From: Ruminococcaceae bacterium UBA1865 | GTDB taxonomy: Bacteria; Bacillota; Clostridia; Oscillospirales; Acutalibacteraceae | NCBI GenBank assembly: GCA_002338255.1 | Contig: DDHX01000042.1 | Location: 55,707 to 60,748, forward strand | DNA length: 5,042 bases | Direction of reading: 5' to 3' | Notes under the pieces: model-generated | The model's input: only the letters and a program-made list of their open reading frames with translations | The model's database searches: none | What the model was told of the DNA's origin: nothing | Made by a program: the position numbers and the translations under genes | Shown: positions 1-5,042 of the stretch, in pieces | Numbering within the stretch: the stretch's first letter is position 1 | Layout: each line of letters begins with the position of its first letter

Positions 1-237
1 GCCGAGTGGTACAAAAAAATGCCGGATATTCCGATCCTGATTCTTTCGGGTGAAAGAGATCCGGTTGGAGATTTTGGCAAAGGAGTCAAACAAGTCGCTC
101 AAAAGCTAAGAAAAACCGGTCATAATGTGCGTTTGGTTTTATACCCCGAAGCCCGTCATGTTGTTCTTTGTGAGACGAACAAGGATGAAGTTTACGATGA
201 AATCGCAAATTTTCTAACATCCGTAACGGCAGAATAA
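1..237 (+). CDS. Alpha/beta hydrolase (serine aminopeptidase S33 / lysophospholipase-like), C-terminal fragment
   Basis: The reading frame is open from the first base, so the start lies outside the window; 78 residues remain. The fragment carries the last strand-loop units of an alpha/beta hydrolase fold. A hydrophobic strand, PILILSG, leads into GERDPVG, whose Asp (fragment residue 20) fits the catalytic acid. About 33 residues later YPEARHVVL places His (residue 53) as the catalytic base, followed by ETNKDEVYDEIANFL, the closing helix. The order DPVG, then RH, then a Glu-Thr-Asn helix is typical of the S33 lysophospholipase-like hydrolases common in Clostridia, where the His loop usually reads RHEILNE; here it is RHVVLCE. 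The nucleophile Ser and its GxSxG elbow are upstream and cannot be checked. The natural substrate (lipid, ester or peptide) cannot be inferred. The gene ends 89 nt before a strong hairpin, consistent with it being the last gene of its unit. Confidence 0.85.
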   Translation, partial: AEWYKKMPDIPILILSGERDPVGDFGKGVKQVAQKLRKTGHNVRLVLYPEARHVVLCETNKDEVYDEIANFLTSVTAE

Positions 238-326
238 ATTATGTTTATACTAAAATCCATTAAAAACGTTGATCAACCTTTTTATAGCGTGAAACGTGTT
301 GGATTAGTATTACATAAAGACAGCAA

Positions 327-360
327 AAAGCGGTCACTCTTTCGGTAGAGTGACCGCTTT
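327..360 (+). terminator. Perfect 14-bp hairpin, likely terminator of the hydrolase unit
   Basis: The arms at 327-340 and 347-360 are exact reverse complements (AAAGCGGTCACTCT / AGAGTGACCGCTTT) around the 6-nt loop TTCGGT. An A-run (325-329) precedes the stem, and TTT plus a later CCTTTTGTT tract follow. The U-tract on the plus strand is weak and interrupted, but the position between the hydrolase stop and the deacetylase start fits an intrinsic terminator. The flanking A-run would give a U-run if read from the minus strand, so it may work in both directions, although no minus-strand gene is seen to its right. Confidence 0.8.
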
Positions 361-412
361 CCATTGGCCTTTTGTTATATATTTGCAGACTGCTCCATAT
401 ATTTGAAATTAA

Positions 413-418
413 GGGGAG
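413..418 (+). promoter_or_regulatory. Shine-Dalgarno site deciding the deacetylase start
   Basis: GGGGAG ends 7 nt before the ATG at 426 but only 1 nt before the in-frame ATG at 420. The spacing favours 426. It also argues against the TTG at 372 that opens the same frame, since the site would then lie inside the gene. Confidence 0.65.
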
Positions 419-425
419 TATGCTT

Positions 426-1298
426 ATGTTTTTTACCTTACGCGTAAACCGGAAACTGACGATGCTGTTCATCGTCTCAGCGATGATAATACTCGCTGTG
501 TGCACAGGTGCAGTAAACCCCGCGAAAGCGATCAATATAAAGTCCGGAATAAAGCTGCCGGTTATTATGTACCACAGCATGCTCAAAGACAGTAAATATC
601 AAGGAAAATATGTGGTCTCACCGGATACTTTTGAGAAAGATCTGCAATATTTGCAAAAGAATGGCTACACAACTATCGCTATGCAGGATTTAATCAATTA
701 TGTAGATAACAAAACACCATTGCCGACAAAGCCGATATTGCTGACTTTCGATGACGGCTACTATAACAATTACCTCTATGCGTATCCGTTGGCAGAAAAA
801 TATAAAGTAAAAATTATGATTTCACCAATTGGTTATTATACGGACTTGTTTTCAAAAAGTAATCCTGACCATCCAAATTATTCGCATTGTACATGGGATC
901 AAATTAATGAAATGATGTCTTCTGGGTATGTCGAATTTCAAAATCACACTTATAATCTTCACAATTCAGGGAAGGGCGGACGCGTCGGTGTTTGCAAGTT
1001 GAAGAAGGAGAGTATAGCTGCCTACGAAGCCGTACTGAGTGCCGATTTAAACAAGATGCAAAAAGAGATGCAGGAATATACAGGGTATACCCCAACCACA
1101 TTTGTTTATCCCTACGGGGAAGTTAGCCGTGAGGCAATTCCAATTGTGAAAAGCCTTGGATTTAAGGCAAGCTTAACCTGTCAGTACAAGATGAACTATA
1201 TTACGGAGGACCCGCAATGTCTTTACGGCCTTGGCAGATATCTTCGCTCATCCGGGGCTTCGTCTGAAAATTTTTTTGGAAAAATCGGCGTAAGTTAG
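426..1298 (+). CDS. Secreted/membrane-anchored polysaccharide deacetylase (NodB / CE4 family)
   Basis: A 290-residue protein that probably removes N-acetyl groups from peptidoglycan or another extracellular amino-sugar polymer outside the membrane. Residues 1-35 form a signal peptide: basic RVNRK, then a hydrophobic core (about 13-30), with an AKA cleavage site at 33-35; if uncleaved it would act as an anchor. LPVIMYHSM (44-52) is the usual opening of the NodB domain. Motif 1 is LTFDDGYY (106-113): Asp109 fits the catalytic base and Asp110 the metal ligand. Motif 2 is NHTYNLH (173-179), with His174 and His179 as metal ligands. Motif 3 is FVYPYGE (226-232). A GLGRYLRS stretch near the end (268-275) fits the last conserved motif. 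The length matches single-domain secreted members. The start at 426 is set by the upstream GGGGAG; the ATG at 420 would add only two residues. No convincing promoter was found between the preceding hairpin and the gene. It lies alone between two terminator-like hairpins, so it is probably monocistronic. The exact polymer cannot be told from sequence. Confidence 0.92.
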   Translation: MFFTLRVNRKLTMLFIVSAMIILAVCTGAVNPAKAINIKSGIKLPVIMYHSMLKDSKYQGKYVVSPDTFEKDLQYLQKNGYTTIAMQDLINYVDNKTPLPTKPILLTFDDGYYNNYLYAYPLAEKYKVKIMISPIGYYTDLFSKSNPDHPNYSHCTWDQINEMMSSGYVEFQNHTYNLHNSGKGGRVGVCKLKKESIAAYEAVLSADLNKMQKEMQEYTGYTPTTFVYPYGEVSREAIPIVKSLGFKASLTCQYKMNYITEDPQCLYGLGRYLRSSGASSENFFGKIGVS

Positions 1299-1305
1299 TT
1301 GTTTT

Positions 1306-1368
1306 TCAATACAGATAAAGCCGGAGGATATGCAGTTATCCCCGGCCTTATCTGTATTGATTGTTTCT
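1306..1368 (+). terminator. Long stem-loop with T-rich tail, terminator of the deacetylase gene
   Basis: The outer arms 1307-1324 and 1342-1359 pair over 18 positions with a single A/C mismatch, and the stem gains one T-A pair at 1306/1360. Past one bulged A (1325), an inner stem pairs GGATA (1326-1330) with TATCC (1337-1341) around the loop TGCAGT. TTGTTTCTT follows on the plus strand. It starts 7 nt after the deacetylase stop, so it should end that transcript. On the minus strand the stem would be followed by A residues, so it is one-directional. Confidence 0.88.
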
Positions 1369-1412
1369 TATAACAGTGTTTAAAAGATACTTAGTACTAA
1401 AAATGTGCGTTA

Positions 1413-1441
1413 TTGCAATTACATGTGCTTTAAGCTAAAAT
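1413..1441 (+). promoter_or_regulatory. Putative sigma-A promoter of the flavoprotein gene
   Basis: TTGCAA (1413-1418, four of six to consensus) and TAAAAT (1436-1441, five of six) are 17 nt apart, the optimal spacing. Transcription would start near 1448, giving a leader of about 70 nt before the ATG at 1519. The position just beyond the deacetylase terminator supports a separate transcription unit. Confidence 0.5.
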
Positions 1442-1502
1442 CAGACTGTAAATGGTTATGTAAATCAATTTGTTTTGATGATAGTAAATGACGACAATTA
1501 TT

Positions 1503-1508
1503 AGGAGG
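1503..1508 (+). promoter_or_regulatory. Shine-Dalgarno site of the flavoprotein gene
   Basis: A full-consensus AGGAGG lies 10 nt before the ATG at 1519. The spacing is slightly long, but no other in-frame start lies nearby. Confidence 0.8.
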
Positions 1509-1518
1509 ACGAAAGGCG

Positions 1519-2154
1519 ATGAAGGTAGTTGCAATTAACGGAAGCCCGCACAAGAACGGAAATACTGCGTTTGCCATTGAAACCGTGGCAAATGAACTGA
1601 GGGCGAATGGAATTGAAGTGGAAGTTCTGCATATCGGAAAAGACACGATTCGCGGATGTACCGCCTGTGGAGGATGTGGCCGCAATAAAAACGAAAAATG
1701 CGTTCTGCCGGGTGATCATGTCAATGAATATATCCAAAAAATGAAAGAGGCAGATGGAATTATTTTAGGTTCACCAACTTACTACTCCGCTTTAGCCGGT
1801 ACTATGAAATCTTTTTTAGACAGAGCTTTTTATGTTGCAGGATCAAACGGAAACCTGTTCCGCCACAAGGTTGGTGTGAGCGTGGTTGCGGTAAGACGCA
1901 GCGGAGGGATTCCTACTTTTCAGCAATTGAGCCAATATTTGAACTATTCTGAAATGATTATCCCAACTTCCAACTACTGGAATGTGATTCATGGGGCAGC
2001 GCCGGGGGAGGCGCAGCAGGATGAAGAGGGCGTGCAGATTATGCGCATACTGGGCAGAAATATGGCTTGGGCTTTAAAGCTTGTTGAAAACGGCAAAGGC
2101 AGTGTTGATGAGCCGCAGGCTGAACACAAAATATTCACGAACTTTATTCGGTAG
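1519..2154 (+). CDS. Flavodoxin-fold NAD(P)H-dependent oxidoreductase with iron-sulfur flavoprotein (Isf-like) cysteine motif
   Basis: A 211-residue cytosolic redox protein of the FMN reductase / iron-sulfur flavoprotein superfamily. MKVVAINGSPHKNGNT (1-16) is the first strand and the FMN phosphate-binding loop (GSPHKNGNT). GIILGSPTYYSALAGTMKSF (80-99) is the second flavin loop, with the usual GSPTYY pattern and the helix after it. Between them lies a compact cluster Cys47-x2-Cys50-x2-Cys53-x7-Cys61, which matches the CX2CX2CX(4-7)C motif described for the [4Fe-4S] flavoproteins of methanogens and clostridia. Many plain flavodoxin-like reductases in Clostridia keep only part of this motif. 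The later region, VAVRRSGG (123-130) and the SNYWN segment, fits the third flavin-contacting part. The role of such proteins is electron transfer or reduction of quinones, nitro compounds or oxidants; the partner and substrate are unknown here. The gene has its own promoter and SD site and ends at a hairpin shared with the convergent ATPase gene, so it is probably monocistronic. Confidence is high for the fold and moderate for the cluster. Confidence 0.9.
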   Translation: MKVVAINGSPHKNGNTAFAIETVANELRANGIEVEVLHIGKDTIRGCTACGGCGRNKNEKCVLPGDHVNEYIQKMKEADGIILGSPTYYSALAGTMKSFLDRAFYVAGSNGNLFRHKVGVSVVAVRRSGGIPTFQQLSQYLNYSEMIIPTSNYWNVIHGAAPGEAQQDEEGVQIMRILGRNMAWALKLVENGKGSVDEPQAEHKIFTNFIR

Positions 2155-2217
2155 ACTTTATAAAACAGTAGAAGAGAACAAATATAGCGTGTATACAATA
2201 GATCTGGATTCACGCAT

Positions 2218-2253
2218 AGGAGCCACGAGGACTTAACGTACCTCGTGGCTCCT
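2218..2253 (+). terminator. Hairpin between convergent genes, terminator of the flavoprotein gene
   Basis: The arms 2218-2230 and 2241-2253 (AGGAGCCACGAGG / CCTCGTGGCTCCT) are exact reverse complements over 13 bp, with a 10-nt loop. On the plus strand GTTTGTATT and, further on, a TTTTTT run follow, which fits termination of the gene ending at 2154. On the minus strand the hairpin lies 17 nt after the ATPase stop but has no U-tract, so termination of the ATPase transcript here is possible but weaker; it may instead protect that mRNA end. Confidence 0.82.
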
Positions 2254-2270
2254 GTTTGTATTCGGATTTT

Positions 2271-4607
2271 TTAGTCACCAATTTTTCTCATGACCACTTT
2301 TTCAATAATATGAAGAACTACTGCCATTAGACTTGTCGCAACAAGCATCATTGGAACAAGGACAAGCACCATTGGAAGGGTCAGCCCGACTACTGCGAAA
2401 AAGGATTTAAAGAATATAAGCGCCACGACGAAAATGGTAACCATCAGTGAAAACAAAACCATATTTTTTAAATTAAACGGAATGCAAACCTTAAACAGTG
2501 TCATCAGACCTGTGTAGCCGGTAATAATAACAGCAAGAGTGGAAATTTGCTCCGGTGAAAAATTCAGAAAGCTTGAAACCGCCATCAGCAGCATAATATT
2601 AAATACCATGGTCATCGCCCCGGGCAAAGATTTTTTAATAACATTGACAATAAACAGACCGTGTACCCTTTCCTTGTTCGGTTCGAGCGCAAGAATAAAC
2701 GAGGGCACGCCAATCGTCACCGCGTTAATCAGTGTAAACTGGATTGGTTGAAACGGATAGTCAAAGCTTAAGAAAATGAACAGCACGGCAATAATTGCCG
2801 AAAAAATTGCTTTAACAAGGAATAAAGAAGCGGAGCGCTGCAGGTTGTTAATGGAACGGCGCCCCTCGTTCACAATCCGAGGCATACTGGCAAAATTGGA
2901 GTCCAGCAATACGACCTGGGAAACTGTTTTGGACGCATCGCTACCAGAAGCCATTGCGATGCTGCAGTCGCTTTCTTTAAGGGCAAGCACATCGTTTACT
3001 CCGTCGCCTGTCATTGCAACAGTGTGTTTTTGTTCCTTCAATGCTTTGATTAACTCGAGCTTCTGCTGTGGTGTTACTCGACCGAATACCGCGTACTTTT
3101 CCGCAGCCGCTTTAATATCGTCATAGTCCTTCAGTGTGGTTGCGTCCACATAATTATCTGCGGTTCGCAGTCCGGCTTTTTTAGCAATATTGGAAACTGT
3201 GATTGCGTTATCGCCGGAGATTACTTTGATCGTTACGCCCTGATCGGCAAAATATTCAAGTGTCTTTTTCGCGTTTTTGCGGATCTTGTCACTTAAAAGA
3301 ATTAACACGAGGGGGGAGATATCGGCCGGAAGTTCTTTGTTATTGAATACGCCTTCGCAATGTGCCAAAAGCAGCACCCGCTGACCATTTTCCGAATATT
3401 CTTCTACCTGCGCGCGTATCCGGTCAAAATCTTCCTTCATCACAAATTCACCTGCGCCGATTACAAAGCTGCCCGCATTGCGGAAACTGGCGCCACTCCA
3501 TTTGCGTGCTGAGGAGAACGAGACCGTATCTGTACATTCCCATTGCGGTGGAATATGTCCGAGCGCCCGGATTGCGCTGGACGTAGGGTTTTCGTCATTC
3601 AATGCAGCCATTAACGCTGCGAGTGCATCCTCTGTTTCCTGTTGTGAAATGTCACAGAGCGGGACAATTTCATCCACCTGCATGGTACCCTCTGTAATTG
3701 TGCCGGTTTTGTCTAAGCATAACGTATCGACACGTGCCAGCGTTTCAATGGAATACAATTCCTGAACCAGCGCCTTATGGCGCGCCAAACGCACCACACT
3801 CACGGCCAGTACAACGCTTGTCAAAAGCACAAGGCCCTCCGGAATCATCCCGATCAGTGCAGCCACGGTACTGACGATAGCAAGGCTAAACCCTTGCCCG
3901 GAAATATATATTTGCTTGTAGAACAGTAAAAGTCCGATTGGAATAATCGCAAAGCCAATCCACTTAATAATTCTGTTGATCCAGGTCATAATTTCAGAGT
4001 TTGGTTTTTTTAAGTATTTTGCACTTGCTGTAATTTTTGCAGCATAATTGTCTGCACCCACATGTTCAACTCTAACGGAACAGTTTCCGCTGCCCACAAA
4101 GCTTCCGCTTAACAGATGGTCGCCGATTTTTTTGGCTATGGGGTTCGATTCTCCGGTAATGAGTGATTCATTGACCTCACACTCGCCATCTACCAGAACA
4201 CCGTCCGCGCACACCTGATTGCCCGTAGTCAGCAGCATAATGTCGTCAAGCACCAAGTCGCTGACCGGAAGGCTTGTTTTTGTGCTGTCGCGTAACACGT
4301 GCGCCTTTGGTGCGGCAATTAATTTTAACTTGTCAATTGTCTTTTTTGCCCTTACTTCTTGAAATGTGCCGATCAGTATATTAGAAAAGATAACACCCAT
4401 GAATAAAAGATTTTTATAGGAACCGACCATCAAGATCAGTCCGGCAAGGATCGCGTTTAAGATATTAAATGGCGTAATTAGATTACCGCGTATGATTTGA
4501 CCAATTGTTTTTGTTTTAATTTCATCCGTACCGTTTATAAGCCCCTGCCGCCGCCGTGACTCAACCTGCTCTGCCGAAAGTCCGGCGGTATAGCTCACAT
4601 CATCCAT
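2271..4607 (-). CDS. Cation-transporting P-type ATPase (HAD family, P-II-like)
   Basis: A complete 778-residue membrane pump that couples ATP hydrolysis to cation movement. Features in order: two helices (about 47-82), the actuator domain with TGES (151-154), M3 (about 212-231), M4 with PEGL (256-259), phosphorylation motif DKTGT with Asp299, a short nucleotide-binding domain (about 311-430) with SSARKWSG (365-372) and GAGEF (384-388), ISGDN (463-467), FGRVTPQQK (508-516), the hinge TGDGVND (533-539), then six hydrophobic segments (about 593-768). The ten-helix plan, PEGL and the EPNKE segment after M6 resemble the Gram-positive family that includes streptococcal and lactococcal Ca2+/Mn2+-linked pumps (MgtA/YoaB type); export of Ca2+ or Mn2+ is an inference from family. 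There is no heavy-metal CPC motif in M4 and no N-terminal metal-binding domain. The start at 4607 is chosen because GGGGA lies 9 nt upstream and the promoter's -10 box covers the earlier ATG at 4649; a TTG at 4688 also opens the frame. It is a single-gene unit convergent with the flavoprotein gene. Confidence 0.93.
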   Translation of the reverse strand: MDDVSYTAGLSAEQVESRRRQGLINGTDEIKTKTIGQIIRGNLITPFNILNAILAGLILMVGSYKNLLFMGVIFSNILIGTFQEVRAKKTIDKLKLIAAPKAHVLRDSTKTSLPVSDLVLDDIMLLTTGNQVCADGVLVDGECEVNESLITGESNPIAKKIGDHLLSGSFVGSGNCSVRVEHVGADNYAAKITASAKYLKKPNSEIMTWINRIIKWIGFAIIPIGLLLFYKQIYISGQGFSLAIVSTVAALIGMIPEGLVLLTSVVLAVSVVRLARHKALVQELYSIETLARVDTLCLDKTGTITEGTMQVDEIVPLCDISQQETEDALAALMAALNDENPTSSAIRALGHIPPQWECTDTVSFSSARKWSGASFRNAGSFVIGAGEFVMKEDFDRIRAQVEEYSENGQRVLLLAHCEGVFNNKELPADISPLVLILLSDKIRKNAKKTLEYFADQGVTIKVISGDNAITVSNIAKKAGLRTADNYVDATTLKDYDDIKAAAEKYAVFGRVTPQQKLELIKALKEQKHTVAMTGDGVNDVLALKESDCSIAMASGSDASKTVSQVVLLDSNFASMPRIVNEGRRSINNLQRSASLFLVKAIFSAIIAVLFIFLSFDYPFQPIQFTLINAVTIGVPSFILALEPNKERVHGLFIVNVIKKSLPGAMTMVFNIMLLMAVSSFLNFSPEQISTLAVIITGYTGLMTLFKVCIPFNLKNMVLFSLMVTIFVVALIFFKSFFAVVGLTLPMVLVLVPMMLVATSLMAVVLHIIEKVVMRKIGD

Positions 4608-4616
4608 ATATGTTTG

Positions 4617-4621
4617 TCCCC
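4617..4621 (-). promoter_or_regulatory. Shine-Dalgarno site deciding the ATPase start
   Basis: Read on the minus strand, GGGGA is followed by 9 nt and then the ATG at 4607. The in-frame ATG at 4649 and TTG at 4688 have no comparable site, which supports the shorter 778-residue protein. Confidence 0.6.
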
Positions 4622-4647
4622 GTTCATGTATTTTTTTGATTTGATTC

Positions 4648-4678
4648 ATTATACTATATATCATTACAATATTGCCAA
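4648..4678 (-). promoter_or_regulatory. Putative sigma-A promoter of the ATPase gene
   Basis: On the minus strand TTGGCA (4678-4673, five of six to consensus) and a perfect TATAAT (4653-4648) are separated by 19 nt, longer than the 17-nt optimum. Transcription would start near 4641, giving a leader of about 34 nt that contains the SD site. The non-optimal spacer is the pattern of a promoter that may need an activator; a direct repeat lies just upstream (4685-4705). Confidence 0.55.
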
Positions 4679-4684
4679 TATAAA

Positions 4685-4705
4685 ACAATCTTTGTCACAA
4701 TCTTT
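4685..4705. repeat. Tandem 9-nt direct repeat upstream of the ATPase promoter
   Basis: ACAATCTTT occurs at 4685-4693 and again at 4697-4705, a period of 12 nt. On the ATPase strand this reads AAAGATTGT-GAC-AAAGATTGT and ends 6 nt before the -35 box. Position and spacing fit a tandem activator site such as those of OmpR/PhoB-type response regulators, but the region is AT-rich and chance is possible. Confidence 0.4.
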
Positions 4706-4781
4706 AAAATTTCGTAACATTTACCGTCAATATCACTAAAATACAGCTTATAGCAGTATGATATTCGATTGATTATACATC

Positions 4782-4809
4782 TTGTTAAGACATATGATTG
4801 TGGTATAAT
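4782..4809 (+). promoter_or_regulatory. Extended -10 sigma-A promoter driving the rightward membrane-protein gene
   Basis: A perfect TATAAT (4804-4809) is preceded by TG one base upstream (TGGTATAAT), an extended -10 element. TTGTTA (4782-4787, four of six to consensus) lies 16 nt upstream. Transcription would begin near 4816. It is divergent from the ATPase promoter, with about 100 bp between the two -35 boxes. Confidence 0.65.
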
Positions 4810-4827
4810 TGTTGAATATGAAATGTT

Positions 4828-5042
4828 GTGAATGTAATTTGGTTCGCTTCAGAGATAGGAATATGTAAAGAAAGGGGCCTGACCCTTATCAATAGTATCT
4901 TAAAATTTGACTTTCAAAAAGCAAAACTTCAAGTCAAAGATTTAGACAGCTTGGTTGTTTTGCTGCTGACGGTTTCCATCTTTGCGCCGTTTTATTTTAG
5001 CGTAATAACCACTTGCGGCATCGCCATAATGACGATGATGAA
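4828..5042 (+). CDS. Partial membrane protein, possibly O-antigen ligase/polymerase-like (N-terminus; start uncertain)
   Basis: The frame is open from an in-frame TGA at 4819 to the window edge, so only the N-terminal part is seen. From CTG 4879 it reads LTLINSILKFDFQKAKLQVK, then DLDSLVVLLLTVSIFAPFYFSVI, a clear first membrane helix, and a second hydrophobic stretch TTCGIAIMTMM that runs off the end. A short charged N-terminus followed by a helix containing PFYFS resembles the beginning of O-antigen ligase / polysaccharide polymerase proteins in clostridia; this is a weak likeness over about 50 residues. The only standard in-frame start is GTG at 4828, which lacks a Shine-Dalgarno site and lies about 12 nt from the predicted transcript start. 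The visible SD-like AAAGGGG (4871-4877) points to a start near 4879-4890, where only CTG 4879 or non-standard codons are in frame. The protein is probably real, given the strong promoter and membrane pattern; its function and exact start are unsure. Confidence 0.5.
   Translation, partial: MNVIWFASEIGICKERGLTLINSILKFDFQKAKLQVKDLDSLVVLLLTVSIFAPFYFSVITTCGIAIMTMM

Noticed and set aside
268..277. Perfect 10-bp palindrome GTTGATCAAC between the hydrolase stop and its terminator
   Set aside because: No promoter can be recognised nearby and it lies inside the transcript's 3' end; an isolated 10-bp palindrome is not strong evidence for an operator.
372..403. TTGTTA (372-377) and TATATT (398-403) as a promoter for the deacetylase gene
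   Set aside because: The spacer is 20 nt, the boxes match poorly, and the start would fall almost on the Shine-Dalgarno site.
260..586. 108-residue open frame on the minus strand
   Set aside because: It runs through the perfect hairpin at 327-360 and the antisense of the deacetylase signal peptide; no recognisable domain.
2776..3126. 116-residue plus-strand frame inside the ATPase gene, with similar ones at 2539-2751, 3362-3586 and 3478-3765
   Set aside because: All are antisense shadows of strongly conserved ATPase motifs and have no domain signature of their own.
4608..4740. Metal riboswitch (yybP-ykoY Mn2+ or M-box Mg2+ type) in the ATPase leader, as seen before some related pumps
   Set aside because: The predicted leader is only about 34 nt, and the upstream region is AT-rich without GC-stable helices or the conserved loops of these riboswitches.
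4818..4868. Possible 16-codon leader peptide MKCCECNLVRFRDRNM beginning within a few bases of the predicted transcript start
   Set aside because: Cysteine-rich and ahead of the last gene's ribosome site, but there is no Shine-Dalgarno site, no run of one regulatory amino acid and no attenuator-like stem pair; more likely chance.
1..5042. CRISPR array, insertion sequence, tRNA/rRNA gene, phage or defence genes, or a new multi-gene system
   Set aside because: No regularly spaced repeats, transposase, terminal inverted repeats or structured RNA genes were seen; the genes belong to known families and look like separate transcription units.

Overview
The window reads as ordinary low-to-mid GC Bacillota chromosome, most likely Clostridia. 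This rests on Shine-Dalgarno sites such as AGGAGG, sigma-A type promoters with TATAAT boxes, compact intergenic hairpins, and the protein families present: a clostridial-type secreted polysaccharide deacetylase, a flavodoxin-fold iron-sulfur flavoprotein and a Gram-positive P-II-like ATPase. The genus cannot be read from the sequence.

Layout, left to right. (1) 1-237, plus: the C-terminal end of an alpha/beta hydrolase that starts before the window, followed by a perfect 14-bp hairpin at 327-360. (2) 426-1298, plus: a secreted or membrane-anchored NodB-type (CE4) polysaccharide deacetylase, closed by a long hairpin with a T-rich tail at 1306-1368. (3) 1519-2154, plus: a flavodoxin-fold oxidoreductase with a compact four-cysteine motif, behind a likely sigma-A promoter at 1413-1441. 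(4) 2218-2253: a hairpin between two convergent genes. (5) 2271-4607, minus: a complete cation-transporting P-type ATPase of 778 residues, read from its own promoter at 4648-4678. (6) 4608-4827: an AT-rich divergent control region, with a second, extended -10 promoter firing rightwards at 4782-4809. (7) 4828 to the window end, plus: the start of a hydrophobic membrane protein, possibly an O-antigen ligase/polymerase-like protein, cut by the window edge.

The genes look like independent transcription units, not one pathway. Each complete gene is followed by its own hairpin, and at least three have their own promoter. The deacetylase acts outside the membrane on cell-wall or exopolysaccharide N-acetyl groups, the ATPase moves a cation across the membrane, and the flavoprotein is a cytosolic redox protein. 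If the truncated last gene is a polysaccharide ligase or polymerase, it and the deacetylase would both concern surface glycans, but they are about 3.5 kb apart and not in one operon. I found no convincing new system. The points most worth a second look are the diverged ion-site residues of the ATPase, the direct repeat upstream of its promoter, the iron-sulfur cysteine motif, and the missing conventional start codon of the last gene.
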